Positions 9,196 to 18,740 of a DNA stretch of 64,000 nucleotides are shown in pieces. Origin of the DNA: Deltaproteobacteria bacterium (GTDB lineage: Bacteria; Desulfobacterota; Syntrophia; Syntrophales; Smithellaceae); contig JAKLGV010000013.1 of assembly GCA_022710585.1 (NCBI GenBank), positions 1 to 64,000 of the forward strand. The letters run 5' to 3'. Positions within the stretch are counted from its first letter, which is position 1; the number at the start of each line of letters is the position of its first letter. The position numbers and the translations under genes are program-made. The notes under the pieces were generated by a model. It was not told where the DNA came from and did no database searches. It saw nothing but the letters and a program-made list of their open reading frames with translations.

Positions 9196-9759
9196 ATGGC
9201 CATGTCACCGGAAAGCGCAGATAAGATACCCGACAGAGACGAATGCGAAGAGCTGATGGCGCGATATGCCATGCTGCCGCACATTGCCGAACATTCGCGG
9301 CAGGTCATGCGGGTTGCACTGGCGGTTGCGGATCATCTAAAGCCTGAGGTGTCCATCAACCGGAAGCTGGTGACGGCGGCGGCGCTGCTGCACGATATTA
9401 CCAAGACCCGGTCGCTGAAAACCCGTGAAAAGCACGCTGCTTCCGGAGGGGCGCTCTTGAGAGAACTGGGTTTTTCAAGGGTTGCCGAAATTGTGGAGCA
9501 GCATGTTATCATCCGGGATCTGAATCCGGACGGCGGAATTGAAGAAAAAGAAATTGTGTATTACGCCGATAAAAGGGTGATGCACGACACGATCGTCTCC
9601 GTCGAAGACCGGGTGAGGGATTTAATGATAAGATACGGTACGACGGAGGCAATCCGCGAACAGATTTCCCGCAACCGAAAACAGATGCTGGTTGTGGAAA
9701 AGAAAATCGCGGGGTTTATGAAAACAACCATGCATCATGCGCTGCAAACAATCATTTGA
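9196..9759 (+). CDS. HD-domain phosphohydrolase
   Basis: This 187-residue protein carries the HD fold: His in PHIAEHSRQV, the HD pair in LLHDITKTRS, and the later His/Asp ligands in EQHVI and YYADKRV. It resembles small HD proteins acting on nucleotides or nucleic acids; the substrate is unknown and there is no GYP motif. Its ATG directly abuts the htpX stop codon, so the two are translationally coupled and probably one transcript. Confidence 0.8.
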   Translation: MAMSPESADKIPDRDECEELMARYAMLPHIAEHSRQVMRVALAVADHLKPEVSINRKLVTAAALLHDITKTRSLKTREKHAASGGALLRELGFSRVAEIVEQHVIIRDLNPDGGIEEKEIVYYADKRVMHDTIVSVEDRVRDLMIRYGTTEAIREQISRNRKQMLVVEKKIAGFMKTTMHHALQTII

Positions 9760-9839
9760 TGTTCGGCCTGTTCAAAATCGATTGAATATCTGCTTGAAGT
9801 TATTCACCGGTAAATGTCCATGAAAGGATGATGTCGTAA

Positions 9840-10475
9840 GTGTTAAAGTCAAAGAAAATTTTAGTCACAGCGCTTTTGATTCTCGGTATGTTTTTCACCC
9901 ATGGTTATGCGGCGCCATCAGAAGATGTCAATAAAAACGGCTGGAAATTTTTAACGTTTGGAATGTCCGCGGAGCAGGTTGATCATTTGCTGGAACAAAA
10001 TGTAATGAGTGCTCTTGATTTTAAATCATTTGCTTATCGGTATTATACGATTAATTATCTGGCGGGATATTTTCAATCCGACAACATCCGGGTGGGCTTA
10101 TCCGGCTGTGAAACTGACGGAGGGAACTGCAAAAAATTCTACTTTATTGATAATAAACTGGTGGCCGTGCAGGTTCCCATCGGTAATCAGGATCGTTCAC
10201 TGGTGATAGAGTATTTAAAACAGATTTATCCGGCTGGATCCATACAGAATAACAGATATGGGCCGAAATATTTCTTTTACTACGATGACAACATTATTGT
10301 CTATAATGATACCAGAGATGTGCGTTATATCAGCAAGGAAGTTGTGAAGATGGAAAACGCCCGAGCCGCCATTGAGAGGCAGGAGGAAGAAAAAGAACAG
10401 AAGAATATTAACGGGAAAAATTTCCTGAAGACGACGGAGAACAAGAAAAAAGTAAAGAGAGCAAAGATGCATTGA
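9840..10475 (+). CDS. Secreted hypothetical protein
   Basis: The GTG start gives a typical signal peptide: KSKK, a hydrophobic core LVTALLILGMFF, and cleavage probably after GYAA. The mature part contains WKFLTFGMSAEQVDHLLEQN, which recalls the GMS-x-x-x-V helix of SmpA/OmlA-like small periplasmic proteins. Two Cys (GCETDGGNC) could form a disulfide. The last 40 residues are a highly charged Glu/Lys tail. I do not recognise a characterised family; periplasmic location is likely. Confidence 0.6.
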   Translation: MLKSKKILVTALLILGMFFTHGYAAPSEDVNKNGWKFLTFGMSAEQVDHLLEQNVMSALDFKSFAYRYYTINYLAGYFQSDNIRVGLSGCETDGGNCKKFYFIDNKLVAVQVPIGNQDRSLVIEYLKQIYPAGSIQNNRYGPKYFFYYDDNIIVYNDTRDVRYISKEVVKMENARAAIERQEEEKEQKNINGKNFLKTTENKKKVKRAKMH

Positions 10476-10506
10476 TACAAGAAAGTGATATTAAGCAGGG
10501 GATGTT

Positions 10507-10698
10507 TCAGAAAGGTAAGGTTGGGAATGAGCTGGTGTCTTTCTCTTTTTTTGACTTGGGTTTTTCGTAATTTTTCAACAGGTTACGCATTGCTTCTTCA
10601 AGAACATTATTAATGGGACGGTCGAGATCAATGGCTAGCTTTTTAAAGTTTTTAAGCAAATCGGCATCAACCTGGTTTGTGAATACTTTCTTTTTCAT
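10507..10698 (-). CDS. Ribbon-helix-helix DNA-binding protein
   Basis: The 63-residue product has the RHH layout: a strand (KKKVFTNQVDA), helix (LLKNFKKLAIDLD), turn (RPINN), helix (VLEEAMRNLLKNYE) and a charged disordered tail. Such proteins are dimeric repressors or antitoxins. Directly before its ATG lie two perfect 12-base palindromes that overlap the promoter, so autorepression is likely. No toxin-like partner is adjacent on the same strand; the divergent neighbour is the AddB-like gene, which it could co-regulate. Confidence 0.7.
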   Translation of the reverse strand: MKKKVFTNQVDADLLKNFKKLAIDLDRPINNVLEEAMRNLLKNYEKPKSKKEKDTSSFPTLPF

Positions 10699-10734
10699 AT
10701 TTATATAAATAATTTATATAAATGAATATGTCAA
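10699..10734 (-). promoter_or_regulatory. RHH gene promoter with two tandem palindromic operators
   Basis: ATTTATATAAAT occurs at 10699-10710 and again at 10712-10723; each is a perfect palindrome and their centres are 13 bases apart. They overlap a minus-strand promoter: TTGACA (10734-10729), 17-base spacer, TATTTA (10711-10706). Tandem short palindromes over the -10 region are the usual architecture of RHH autorepressor operators. Confidence 0.55.
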
Positions 10735-10800
10735 GAAAAGAATAAATGAAAAGAATAGATTGAGAGAATAGGTGATTTGCCAAGTAAGTTCGCTTGGAAT

Positions 10801-10832
10801 TTTTGTAAATATATATTTATATATTTACAAAA
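10801..10832. repeat. Perfect 15-base inverted repeat in the RHH/AddB divergent region
   Basis: TTTTGTAAATATATA is followed after TT by its exact reverse complement. It lies 31 bases before the AddB-like start. Being purely A+T-rich it is a poor terminator; an operator or cruciform is more likely. Confidence 0.5.
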
Positions 10833-10862
10833 TAAATGATTGTGAAGTCTGCATAGAATTGT

Positions 10863-13247
10863 ATGTCGCGATATTATTCAAATATAATAGAACTGCTTCG
10901 GGCAGATCATCCCGATCTTTCCGCCTGGACAATCATTTGTGCCAACGAAAGGGTGGTTGATCCAGTTCAATATCTTATTCACAGCGAATTGGGTGGAATA
11001 CTTCCCAAAGTTGAGGGACTGAGTTCTTACATAACCGCAAAAAACAGCGAAAGGTTGAATTGTCAACCGGTTCCAGGAGATGAACAGTTGCTGTATTTTA
11101 TTCAGTTTATTTCCGAAAGATTTCAGGATGATCCACATCCTGCCCGCCGTGCGGCACATCTTTTCCCGTTGATTACCAAGTTTGCTCATTACAATATCAG
11201 CGGGGAAACAATTCTTGGCGCGGAGCGGTTTACCGAAAGCGAATGGAATAAGCTTGAAGAATACCTAGAAACGGCGAGGGCATTTCGAGCGTGGCTTGCC
11301 ACATTGAAATTTTTTATACCGGAGTTGGAGATGGCAGCGCTCAATGACATCATTCCCGGGGAGAATGATTTGTTTATGGGATTACCTGAAATAACGCCTT
11401 TAACCGATCGATTCTACTTTAAAATCAGAAAAGACAGGTTGTTCATTGATCAGCCTCTTTTCGGTCAGGATCTGTCCGGAGCGGAAAAACTGCCTTTTGA
11501 TTCAGCAAAGAATCTCGTGTTGTCTTTCGGCGGTTCAGTGGTGCCGTCTGATGGCGCGGGCATCGGGTTGGTTTCGCTGACTGGGCTTCATGCCCTGGTG
11601 GATCTGGTCACGCTGGAGGTCTCCAATTTCCTGAAAGACAGAACGGGCGATGAGCAGTTAATGATCTTCCTGCTGGATGAATCGCTGACACCGATGCTCT
11701 GGAACCGGTCGCTCAGATTTTTCGGCAAGGCCGTCAATCTGGCCGTCTGGCTTCCTTTTTCAACAACGTCGGCCGGACGCAGACTGCTTGCCGAAATCGA
11801 AAAGGCCGGTCGCCCGGGCCGTCCACCCGATTTTCAGAAATTCGCCATCACCTGTGCGATGGAATTATCGGAACATCGGGAAAATTACGTTCGCGAGGAA
11901 TGCGAGGCGCTGGAAGTGGCGATATCGTTTTCCACGCTGCTTGATTTCTGGAAAGAGAGCCTGGGGAGGCATCTGGCTGATTCCGCGCGCATGTTGATTG
12001 AAGCGAAAAAGTTTCGTGTTACGGGCAGCCGGTCAGCGCCGGTGCAGGTGGTCGGTTTTGGCCATGGATCGGGAGAGCGATTCAGCCGGGGGTTAATTCT
12101 CTCTCTGGATAGCGGCATTATGCCGTCGCAGCCTTTTGAAGGGCCTTTCATCAATCCCGTTCATGTCCCGCAGATGCGGAAAAGTATGTTTGAATATGAG
12201 GATCTGATTTTCCGGCAGATTCTCGCGCAGGGCGACCGGATCAAGATCGTCGGCGTGAATGATCAGATCCGGGAACGGACACCCAGTTATTACATGAGCC
12301 TGCTGGCGCAGGAATTCGGGAAACCGGTTACGGCAATGGCGTTCAGGGAGAATCTTCCCGAAAAAAAGGTTTCCCCAGCGACCTCGATACCCATTGATGA
12401 CAATTTGAGAAGCCAACTAAAGGATTATACCTACTCGTATTCCAGCCTGATGAAAATCCTGGCCTGTCCGTTCTTGTTCTACCATCAATACATCCTCGGG
12501 ATTAAGCCGCCTCCGTTCATGGATGATGACGAAAAAATCAATATGGTCATGGGAAGTTTTGTCCATGCGTTTCTGCAACGACTCTCGACCGGCCCGAAGG
12601 AACGGTTCGCGGACTGGGAAACGTTGTTTGATGAAGTCTGGTTAAGTGACGAAAATGTCGAAACACGGCGCACGGATGGGATCAATATTTACATGCTCAA
12701 CGCCAAAATATTATTGCAGGAGATTTTCGCGGACGAAAAGGACTCCGGAACAGGCCTGGTTTTCGCCGACAATGCCATCTCGTGCGAGGAAGAATTCGAG
12801 GGAATGATTGACGGCTGTTACAAAATCACCGGACGGTCGGACCGAATCGCCAGAATCGGTGAAAGAACCGAGGTGATTGATTTTAAATATTCCAAAAAAA
12901 ACAAGTACAGCTTTTCGGAAAGAACATCCGTGCTGGAACGCTTTCAGGGAAAAGGCATTCTGCACCCCGCGGCGCAGCTGATCATCTATCAGCATTTCAA
13001 CAAGGGCGCGCAGGGCGCGCGTTTTTATTTTCTGAAGGAGCCGACCAGCGATCGGGAAATGGAGCTTCCGGACCGGGAAATCGCCGAAGCGAGAGTGCTG
13101 ATGCAGGCGATCAGGGAGCGGCTGGATGTCATCATCGGCGGCAGTGAACTCGCGCCGAATCATGACAGTGATGAATGTGAATACTGTCAGTTCCAGGCCT
13201 TATGCGGCCGGGACGATTATTATAAAGCGTCGCGGGGGAATGGCTGA
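10863..13247 (+). CDS. AddB-like helicase/nuclease subunit (PD-(D/E)XK with Fe-S staple)
   Basis: This 794-residue protein is shorter than classical AddB (about 1,150). It has a degenerate helicase-like body without a clear Walker A, then a nuclease domain: Cys in LACPF near 535, the catalytic EVIDFKYSKK near 685, and a C-terminal C-x2-C-x5-C (CEYCQFQALC) near 780. Four Cys in this spacing form the iron-sulfur staple of AddB nucleases. With the next gene it should process DNA double-strand ends for RecA recombination. Its TGA overlaps the next ATG by one base. No clear Shine-Dalgarno sequence precedes the ATG at 10863, so the start is less certain. Confidence 0.85.
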   Translation: MSRYYSNIIELLRADHPDLSAWTIICANERVVDPVQYLIHSELGGILPKVEGLSSYITAKNSERLNCQPVPGDEQLLYFIQFISERFQDDPHPARRAAHLFPLITKFAHYNISGETILGAERFTESEWNKLEEYLETARAFRAWLATLKFFIPELEMAALNDIIPGENDLFMGLPEITPLTDRFYFKIRKDRLFIDQPLFGQDLSGAEKLPFDSAKNLVLSFGGSVVPSDGAGIGLVSLTGLHALVDLVTLEVSNFLKDRTGDEQLMIFLLDESLTPMLWNRSLRFFGKAVNLAVWLPFSTTSAGRRLLAEIEKAGRPGRPPDFQKFAITCAMELSEHRENYVREECEALEVAISFSTLLDFWKESLGRHLADSARMLIEAKKFRVTGSRSAPVQVVGFGHGSGERFSRGLILSLDSGIMPSQPFEGPFINPVHVPQMRKSMFEYEDLIFRQILAQGDRIKIVGVNDQIRERTPSYYMSLLAQEFGKPVTAMAFRENLPEKKVSPATSIPIDDNLRSQLKDYTYSYSSLMKILACPFLFYHQYILGIKPPPFMDDDEKINMVMGSFVHAFLQRLSTGPKERFADWETLFDEVWLSDENVETRRTDGINIYMLNAKILLQEIFADEKDSGTGLVFADNAISCEEEFEGMIDGCYKITGRSDRIARIGERTEVIDFKYSKKNKYSFSERTSVLERFQGKGILHPAAQLIIYQHFNKGAQGARFYFLKEPTSDREMELPDREIAEARVLMQAIRERLDVIIGGSELAPNHDSDECEYCQFQALCGRDDYYKASRGNG

Positions 13248-16042
13248 TGGAAAATATTAAAAGTATTCTGCTGAAAGCCTCGGCCGGATCGGGCAAGACA
13301 ACGCGACTCACTGAAGAAGTGTTTGAAAGAATAGACATCGGAGGCAAGTTTATCGCCGCCCTGACCTTTACCCGCGCCGCGACGACCGAGATGCGTTCCC
13401 GCATCATGGAAAAAATCGCCAAAGAAAAGAATAAGCCTCTGCTGGAGCGCCTGCGCCTGATCATGGAAGCGGGACGCGTCGGCTACTCGACCATCGATTC
13501 TTTTTTCTACCGGCTCTATGCCGCGGCGGGTTTCGCGCCGAAGCTGGCAGATGAAAAGGCACAGATGAATCTGTCGCGGGAGATCGATATCCTTTTCCGC
13601 GACCGCGTCCTGCAAGAGGGCAAGGCCAATACGTTGATCATGGCGGCCAGAATTTTGAGTACGGATATCGACACTCTGCTAACGGCCCTGGCGGACGAAC
13701 GGACGCTGGAGCGCTTCCTGCTGGATCGGGAAAGGCTCGATGACTTGGGCGATCTGATGAAGCAAAACGGCGTGCTGAGAAACAGACTGAAAGCACTTTA
13801 TGAAAAGGCTGATGCCCTGGCCGGGCAGGTGACTGCCAACGTTAAGAATCGGGTGATCAATTATTTGGCTGATTATCATCATTTTATTTCCAAAACTGTG
13901 GCGACGCATTCCGATCTGGAAAATTATAAAAGCCTCGGCAAGACCATCAACTGGAAGGAGAAACCATATCCGGAGCTCAACAAAATTTTCAGGGATTACC
14001 GGGAAACAGCCGAAGAACTGGCCGTCAACCGGGCGCTGCTGCGGGAACTGGCCGTCGCTTTCCTTGGCGAAATTTACCTGGATGCGGCAGCGGCCGTCAA
14101 GGTTGAAAGAGGATTGATATTTTTTAACGATGTGCGCCGGGGCCTGCTGGACCTGGATGGCGCGGCGGTGACGGAGCGCTCGAAGCTCATGAGCAATTAC
14201 TTTTCGCTGGGGCTGGACCGGACGGAACATCTGCTGATTGATGAATTTCAGGATACCTCGAAAGGCGACATTGACATATTGATGCCGCTGATTGACGAGA
14301 TTTTATCGGGACGAAGCGAGCGCGGCGCAAGGTCGTTCTTTGCCGTGGGAGACTGGAAACAGATGATTTACGGCTGGCGCGGGGCGGATCGCGCGGCCCT
14401 GGAATCGGCCATCGAAAAATACATCACAAACCGGGAAATCATCGAAGAATCGCTGGAATACAATTACCGCAGCACACCGCTCCTGATTTCTTTTTTCAAC
14501 GAACTGGTCGAACATCTTTTTGAAGGAAAAGAAAAGACCGAACTGCAGAAACCGCCGGAAGAAGTCAAATCGTTCGACGGCGTAACCGAGGTGAACTGTG
14601 TCGAGCTGGAAAAAGAGGGCAATTCGGAAGCGTCCTTCTATCCCACAATGGTGGAGTATCTGAAAAAGAAAAAAGACGAGTACGGCTGTCCCTGGGGCGA
14701 CATGGTGGTGCTGGCGCTGACCAACAATCATGTACAGAAGATTGAAGTCGAGCTGATAAAAAACGGCATCGGCGTGGCCGCGGTGAAGGGAAGACAGCTT
14801 CTTTCCACTCGCGAAGGCGTGGCTGTCATGTTTTTTATCGCCGCCGTTCTGGCAAAAGAGGATAAAAAGAAATTTGTTACCACGGTGGCCGCCTCGCCGC
14901 TGTGGAAAGATTTATTCGGCAATATCGAAGATGTCCGGACGGAGTTCGCGCAGAAGTATCCCCGGCCGTTCGGATTGATGGCCATCAGTCGCGCGATTGA
15001 ATATTTGCGCGGGAAACTGCCCGCCACCGTACTGGATATCTGGCAGGATGAGGCACAGATCTTTTTCGACGATGGCGGCGCCGACGTGGATGATTTTCTC
15101 TTGCGGATGTTCACTGTCCGGTTCAACGTGAAGGTGCCGGAAGCGGAAGACAGCGAGAATATCAAGGTGGATACCATTCACGGAACGAAGGGGCGGCAGT
15201 TCAGGCATGTCTTTGTGTTCTGGAATGAGGATGAAAAGGAAGCGCCTTTCTACCTGGAATCGGAAAAGTGTCATGTGCAGTTTTCAAAAGCGGAGATGGA
15301 CTTTCTGAATGCCGGTAATTCGAAAATCATCAAAGAAATAACAGCAGCGTATGATACAAATCTGGCTCGACTTCATCGGGAAAAGGCGAATGTCTTTTAT
15401 GTTGCGGTCACCCGGGCCGTCCAAACCCTGACCGTTTTTTTGCCGAAAACCAAAAGCAAAAACTACAAGCCGGTTCATCAGGCCGTTCTGGCTACGTTTA
15501 CGCGGTTTGCACCGGACGGCAGCAAGAAAGATATCTGCTCTTCGTCAGGCAAGCCGAATACTCCAGCCACTGATCAAACTTTTGATGTGCCGGCAAAGCC
15601 AAAAAATGAACCGGAAAAATATGGTGATATTGATCCCGCGCTGTTATCGGCCAACATCAAGGCTGGCATCATGCGGGGGGATCGTCTACACCGGTGGCTG
15701 GCCAAAGTGATTGATCAATCCTCTTTGCCGCCATCAGGCGAGTTAGGCGAGGAGGAATATCAAGCAGCAATCCGTTTTGTTAATAGAGATGATATCTCCG
15801 CCGTTATGTTCCGCCCCGGTAAAATTTATATTGAACAGCAGATCTCGAATAAGGAAAGCTTCGGCATTGTGGACCGGATGATCGTATCGGATGATCGGAT
15901 TACCATCATGGATTACAAATCCGGTTCAATGAGGGGGTTGAAATTCAAATACGAGGAACAGCTCAAGCGCTACACGAAAATCATGCAGACACTCTATCCG
16001 CAAAGAGAGGTGGAATACTATACCCTGGCGATAGATGTTTAA
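13247..16042 (+). CDS. AddA/RecB-like UvrD-family helicase-nuclease
   Basis: This 931-residue superfamily 1 helicase has Walker A ASAGSGKTTRL near residue 10, Walker B IDEFQDTSKGD near 330, motif IV/V YNYRSTPLL near 405, DTIHGTKGRQ near 645, YVAVTRA near 710 and a C-terminal PD-(D/E)XK nuclease with VDRMIV and IMDYKSG near 880-895. It pairs with the overlapping AddB-like gene as a two-subunit double-strand-break resection enzyme. Domain order matches AddA, although it is shorter than the 1,200-residue type. A strong hairpin terminator follows. Confidence 0.9.
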   Translation: MENIKSILLKASAGSGKTTRLTEEVFERIDIGGKFIAALTFTRAATTEMRSRIMEKIAKEKNKPLLERLRLIMEAGRVGYSTIDSFFYRLYAAAGFAPKLADEKAQMNLSREIDILFRDRVLQEGKANTLIMAARILSTDIDTLLTALADERTLERFLLDRERLDDLGDLMKQNGVLRNRLKALYEKADALAGQVTANVKNRVINYLADYHHFISKTVATHSDLENYKSLGKTINWKEKPYPELNKIFRDYRETAEELAVNRALLRELAVAFLGEIYLDAAAAVKVERGLIFFNDVRRGLLDLDGAAVTERSKLMSNYFSLGLDRTEHLLIDEFQDTSKGDIDILMPLIDEILSGRSERGARSFFAVGDWKQMIYGWRGADRAALESAIEKYITNREIIEESLEYNYRSTPLLISFFNELVEHLFEGKEKTELQKPPEEVKSFDGVTEVNCVELEKEGNSEASFYPTMVEYLKKKKDEYGCPWGDMVVLALTNNHVQKIEVELIKNGIGVAAVKGRQLLSTREGVAVMFFIAAVLAKEDKKKFVTTVAASPLWKDLFGNIEDVRTEFAQKYPRPFGLMAISRAIEYLRGKLPATVLDIWQDEAQIFFDDGGADVDDFLLRMFTVRFNVKVPEAEDSENIKVDTIHGTKGRQFRHVFVFWNEDEKEAPFYLESEKCHVQFSKAEMDFLNAGNSKIIKEITAAYDTNLARLHREKANVFYVAVTRAVQTLTVFLPKTKSKNYKPVHQAVLATFTRFAPDGSKKDICSSSGKPNTPATDQTFDVPAKPKNEPEKYGDIDPALLSANIKAGIMRGDRLHRWLAKVIDQSSLPPSGELGEEEYQAAIRFVNRDDISAVMFRPGKIYIEQQISNKESFGIVDRMIVSDDRITIMDYKSGSMRGLKFKYEEQLKRYTKIMQTLYPQREVEYYTLAIDV

Positions 16043-16049
16043 TAAACAA

Positions 16050-16085
16050 CCTGTCAGGCCGGCCAGTAGATGCCGGTCTGACAGG
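16050..16085. terminator. Bidirectional hairpin between AddA-like and mscL
   Basis: CCTGTCAGGCCGGC pairs with GCCGGTCTGACAGG around CAGTAGAT. It lies between two convergent genes and can serve both, although no long T-run follows. Confidence 0.65.
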
Positions 16086-16114
16086 CAGATATCTTATGAT
16101 ACACGGAGGGAAGT

Positions 16115-16510
16115 CTACTTCCGATCCTTCAGCAAATCGCGTATTTCCCCGAGTAATTTTTCCTGAGCGGATGGTTCCGCCGGCGCTTCTGCCTCTTTGC
16201 GCTTCAGCGAGTTAATGGCTTTGACAACGACAAAAATAGCGAAGGCAATGATGATAAAATCCAGGATCGTCTGAATAAATTTTCCATAGCTGACGACAAC
16301 GGCCGGAGCATCGCCCGCCGCATCCTTGACCGTGTACGCCAGTTTGGAGAAATCGACGCCCCCCAGCATCACGCCGATGGGAGGCATAATCACGTCAGCA
16401 ACAAAAGATGAAACAATCTTGCCAAAAGCGCCGCCGATGACGATACCGACGGCCATATCAACAACGTTTCCCTTGACCGCAAATTCCTTAAATTCCTTCA
16501 TCATACTCAT
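16115..16510 (-). CDS. mscL: Large-conductance mechanosensitive channel MscL
   Basis: The product is about 131 residues: [33 protein letters not shown] (positions 1-33, described by its hallmark GNVVDMAVG), first membrane helix, periplasmic loop, second helix [17 protein letters not shown], and a charged cytoplasmic helix. It is a pentameric inner-membrane safety valve for hypo-osmotic shock. The frame offers an ATG two codons earlier, but GAGGAGG is only two bases from it and eight from the ATG at 16510, so I choose the latter. Confidence 0.95.
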   Translation of the reverse strand: MSMMKEFKEFAVKGNVVDMAVGIVIGGAFGKIVSSFVADVIMPPIGVMLGGVDFSKLAYTVKDAAGDAPAVVVSYGKFIQTILDFIIIAFAIFVVVKAINSLKRKEAEAPAEPSAQEKLLGEIRDLLKDRK

Positions 16511-16539
16511 AATCATGGCCTCCTCTTTGATGTAAAGAG

Positions 16540-16809
16540 CTATTTAACGGCGTCTTTTAAACCCTTGCCGGCCTTGAATACGGGAACTTTCTTGGCGGCT
16601 ATTTTAATGGCCTTGCCTGTCTGGGGATTTCTTCCCGTGCGGGCTTTTCTTTTCTTGACATCAAATGTTCCAAAGCCCACGAGTGTTACGGCACTGCCTT
16701 TTTTCAGCGATTTCTGAATGGCCGCAAGGGTTGCATCTACCGCCATCACGGCTTCTTTTTTTGTACAGGTTACTTTTGCCACTTCTTCGATCAAATCAGC
16801 TTTGTTCAT
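16540..16809 (-). CDS. hup: HU-family DNA-binding protein (copy 2)
   Basis: This 89-residue HU protein differs from the copy at 3942-4211 at only about ten residues (for example [14 protein letters not shown] against [14 protein letters not shown]). RNPQTGK and the C-terminal [16 protein letters not shown] are identical. The start has AAGGAGG. It lies upstream of mscL on the same strand with only about 30 bases between, so mscL may be read from the HU promoter. Confidence 0.95.
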   Translation of the reverse strand: MNKADLIEEVAKVTCTKKEAVMAVDATLAAIQKSLKKGSAVTLVGFGTFDVKKRKARTGRNPQTGKAIKIAAKKVPVFKAGKGLKDAVK

Positions 16810-16847
16810 TGAAGACCTCCTTATTTTATTTTTTAATTGATGGGTGC

Positions 16848-16876
16848 ACTATACAGCTTAGTTTTTCGTAAATCAA
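16848..16876 (-). promoter_or_regulatory. Sigma-70 promoter of HU copy 2
   Basis: On the minus strand TTGATT (16876-16871) is followed after exactly 17 bases by TATAGT (16853-16848), about 40 bases before the start codon. Confidence 0.6.
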
Positions 16877-17014
16877 TACGAAACGTGCTCTTGGACGCAA
16901 TTTTCTGTGCGTCGTATGAATGGTGAAGGGAAGTTAAAACGGAAACAGAACCTGGAAGGGCTAAGAATACTTGTATATGAAGCGGATTGTTGATAAAGGA
17001 AAAACGAGTTTGAT

Positions 17015-18706
17015 GTGGGTATCCAGAGAACATATATGCATGGCATCCTTCCCGACATAGGCATTTCCATTCTGGCGGCAACCACTCTGGGGTTCATCTT
17101 CCAGCTTTTGCGCCAGCCTGTTATTCTTGGCTATCTTGTTGCCGGCGCGCTGATCGGGCCGGCAATGGGCTTCAACCTGGTTTCCGAGGCGTCGAGCATC
17201 GAAGTGATTTCGGAAATCGGTTTGATTTTACTTCTTTTTATTATTGGTCTGGAGCTGAATCCTTCCAAGCTTCTTTCCGCCGGTCGCCAATTAATACTGG
17301 CCGGTGTGGGTCAATTTATTCTGTGTGTCCTGATCGGTCTGGGATTTTTTCTGCTGCTGGGCTATGAGTTAAGCAAAACCCGTATTGACGCCCTTTATCT
17401 GGCGCTGTTTTGTGCCCTGAGTTCCACGGCCATCGTCGTCAAACTGCTTTATGACAAGTTCGAAATAGACACCTTTCCCGGCCGCATTACCGTCGGCATT
17501 CTTATTTTTCAGGATCTGTGGGCGATTCTGATTCTGGCACTGCAGCCGCATTTCACCAATCCGAAATTCCTGCTCGTCCTCATCGCTCTGGGTGAGAGCC
17601 TGTTGCTGCTCGCCATCGGTTTTCTCCTCAGCAAATATCTTCTGCGCTGGATCTTTGAGAAAATCTCAAGGACGCCGGAAATGGTTGTGGCGATGTCCAT
17701 TGCCTGGTGCGCTTTTATGGCGGGCATGGGCTCATGGATCGGACTTTCGATGGAGATGGGCGCGCTGATTGCCGGCGTTGCTATTTCCACTTTCCCTTAT
17801 AGCGTTCACGTTACGGCCAAAGTCCTCCCCCTGCGCGATTTCTTTCTTACCCTTTTCTTTTTATCCATCGGGATGAAAATACCGGTGCCTGATGCGGCGA
17901 TGATCGGGATGGCGCTCGTCATTGTCTTGTTCGTCATTGCCTCTCGTTTTTTGACCATTTATCCGCTTCTATTCCTGGCCGGCAGCAGCAGAAGGACGAG
18001 TTTCATTGCCAGCCTGAACCTTTCGCAGATCAGTGAGTTTTCCCTGGTGGTGGCCACTCTCGGGGTAGGGCACGGACACATTGATCAGCGCATGATGTCT
18101 CTGATTATTTATGCCATGGCTATGACCTCCGTTCTGTCTTCCTATTTGATCAAGGGCAATCACGAGGCCTATCTTTTATTTAACCGCCTCATGGAAAAAA
18201 TCGGATTTCCGGTGAAAGCCGATGAGCTTCAAACCGATGAAGACGGCAAGCATTTTCCCGTGGTGCTTCTGGGCTTCCATCGCGGAGCGCAGGAGTTTAT
18301 CGATCGATTGGAGAAGGACGATCCCGATTTGCTCAATAAGATTCTGGTCATTGATTTTAATCTCGAAAACCTGAAGGAATTGAGCGTCAGAAACATAAAA
18401 GGAGTATTCGGCGATATCGGCAGTATGGACACGCTGGAGCACGCCCACGTTTCCGGCGCGTCCATTATTCTTTCAACGATTCCGGACATGCTGCTGAGGG
18501 GCACCAGCAACAAGGCCCTGGTGACGTCGTGCCGCGCTCTGGCGCCCAACGCCTACATTGTCGCCACCGCCGATTCCGCCGAGCAGATCGATGTTCTGAA
18601 AAAAAGCGGCGCGGATGAAGTGCTCCTGCCGTACGCTCTGATCGGAGAACAGTTGACGCAGTTTGTCGAGCAAACCTGCCTGACGGCGGATGCCTGCAAG
18701 CTTTAA
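17015..18706 (+). CDS. Monovalent cation:proton antiporter-2 (KefB/KefC-like) with TrkA-N domain
   Basis: This 563-residue inner-membrane protein has about twelve membrane helices with the CPA2 signature GYLVAGALIGP near residue 43 and GLELNPSKL near 78. A cytosolic nucleotide-binding TrkA-N domain occupies residues 408-545 (VVLLGFHRGAQEF, then VIDFN and GDIGSMDTLEHA). It probably exports K+ or Na+ in exchange for protons. The glycine-rich NAD loop is altered to GFHRGA. GTG 17015 and ATG 17036 are both possible starts; the shorter form begins MHGILPDIGISIL. A patatin-like gene follows at 34 bases. Confidence 0.88.
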   Translation: MGIQRTYMHGILPDIGISILAATTLGFIFQLLRQPVILGYLVAGALIGPAMGFNLVSEASSIEVISEIGLILLLFIIGLELNPSKLLSAGRQLILAGVGQFILCVLIGLGFFLLLGYELSKTRIDALYLALFCALSSTAIVVKLLYDKFEIDTFPGRITVGILIFQDLWAILILALQPHFTNPKFLLVLIALGESLLLLAIGFLLSKYLLRWIFEKISRTPEMVVAMSIAWCAFMAGMGSWIGLSMEMGALIAGVAISTFPYSVHVTAKVLPLRDFFLTLFFLSIGMKIPVPDAAMIGMALVIVLFVIASRFLTIYPLLFLAGSSRRTSFIASLNLSQISEFSLVVATLGVGHGHIDQRMMSLIIYAMAMTSVLSSYLIKGNHEAYLLFNRLMEKIGFPVKADELQTDEDGKHFPVVLLGFHRGAQEFIDRLEKDDPDLLNKILVIDFNLENLKELSVRNIKGVFGDIGSMDTLEHAHVSGASIILSTIPDMLLRGTSNKALVTSCRALAPNAYIVATADSAEQIDVLKKSGADEVLLPYALIGEQLTQFVEQTCLTADACKL

Positions 18707-18740
18707 GAATCGGTTTGGTGTCTGATTCCGGACAGCATGA

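Noticed and set aside
10507..10698. Antitoxin of a toxin-antitoxin pair
   Set aside because: No toxin-sized gene lies next to it on the same strand; it looks like a solitary RHH regulator.
10699..10832. CRISPR-like repeats
   Set aside because: Only two short palindromes and one inverted repeat, with no spacers and no cas genes.
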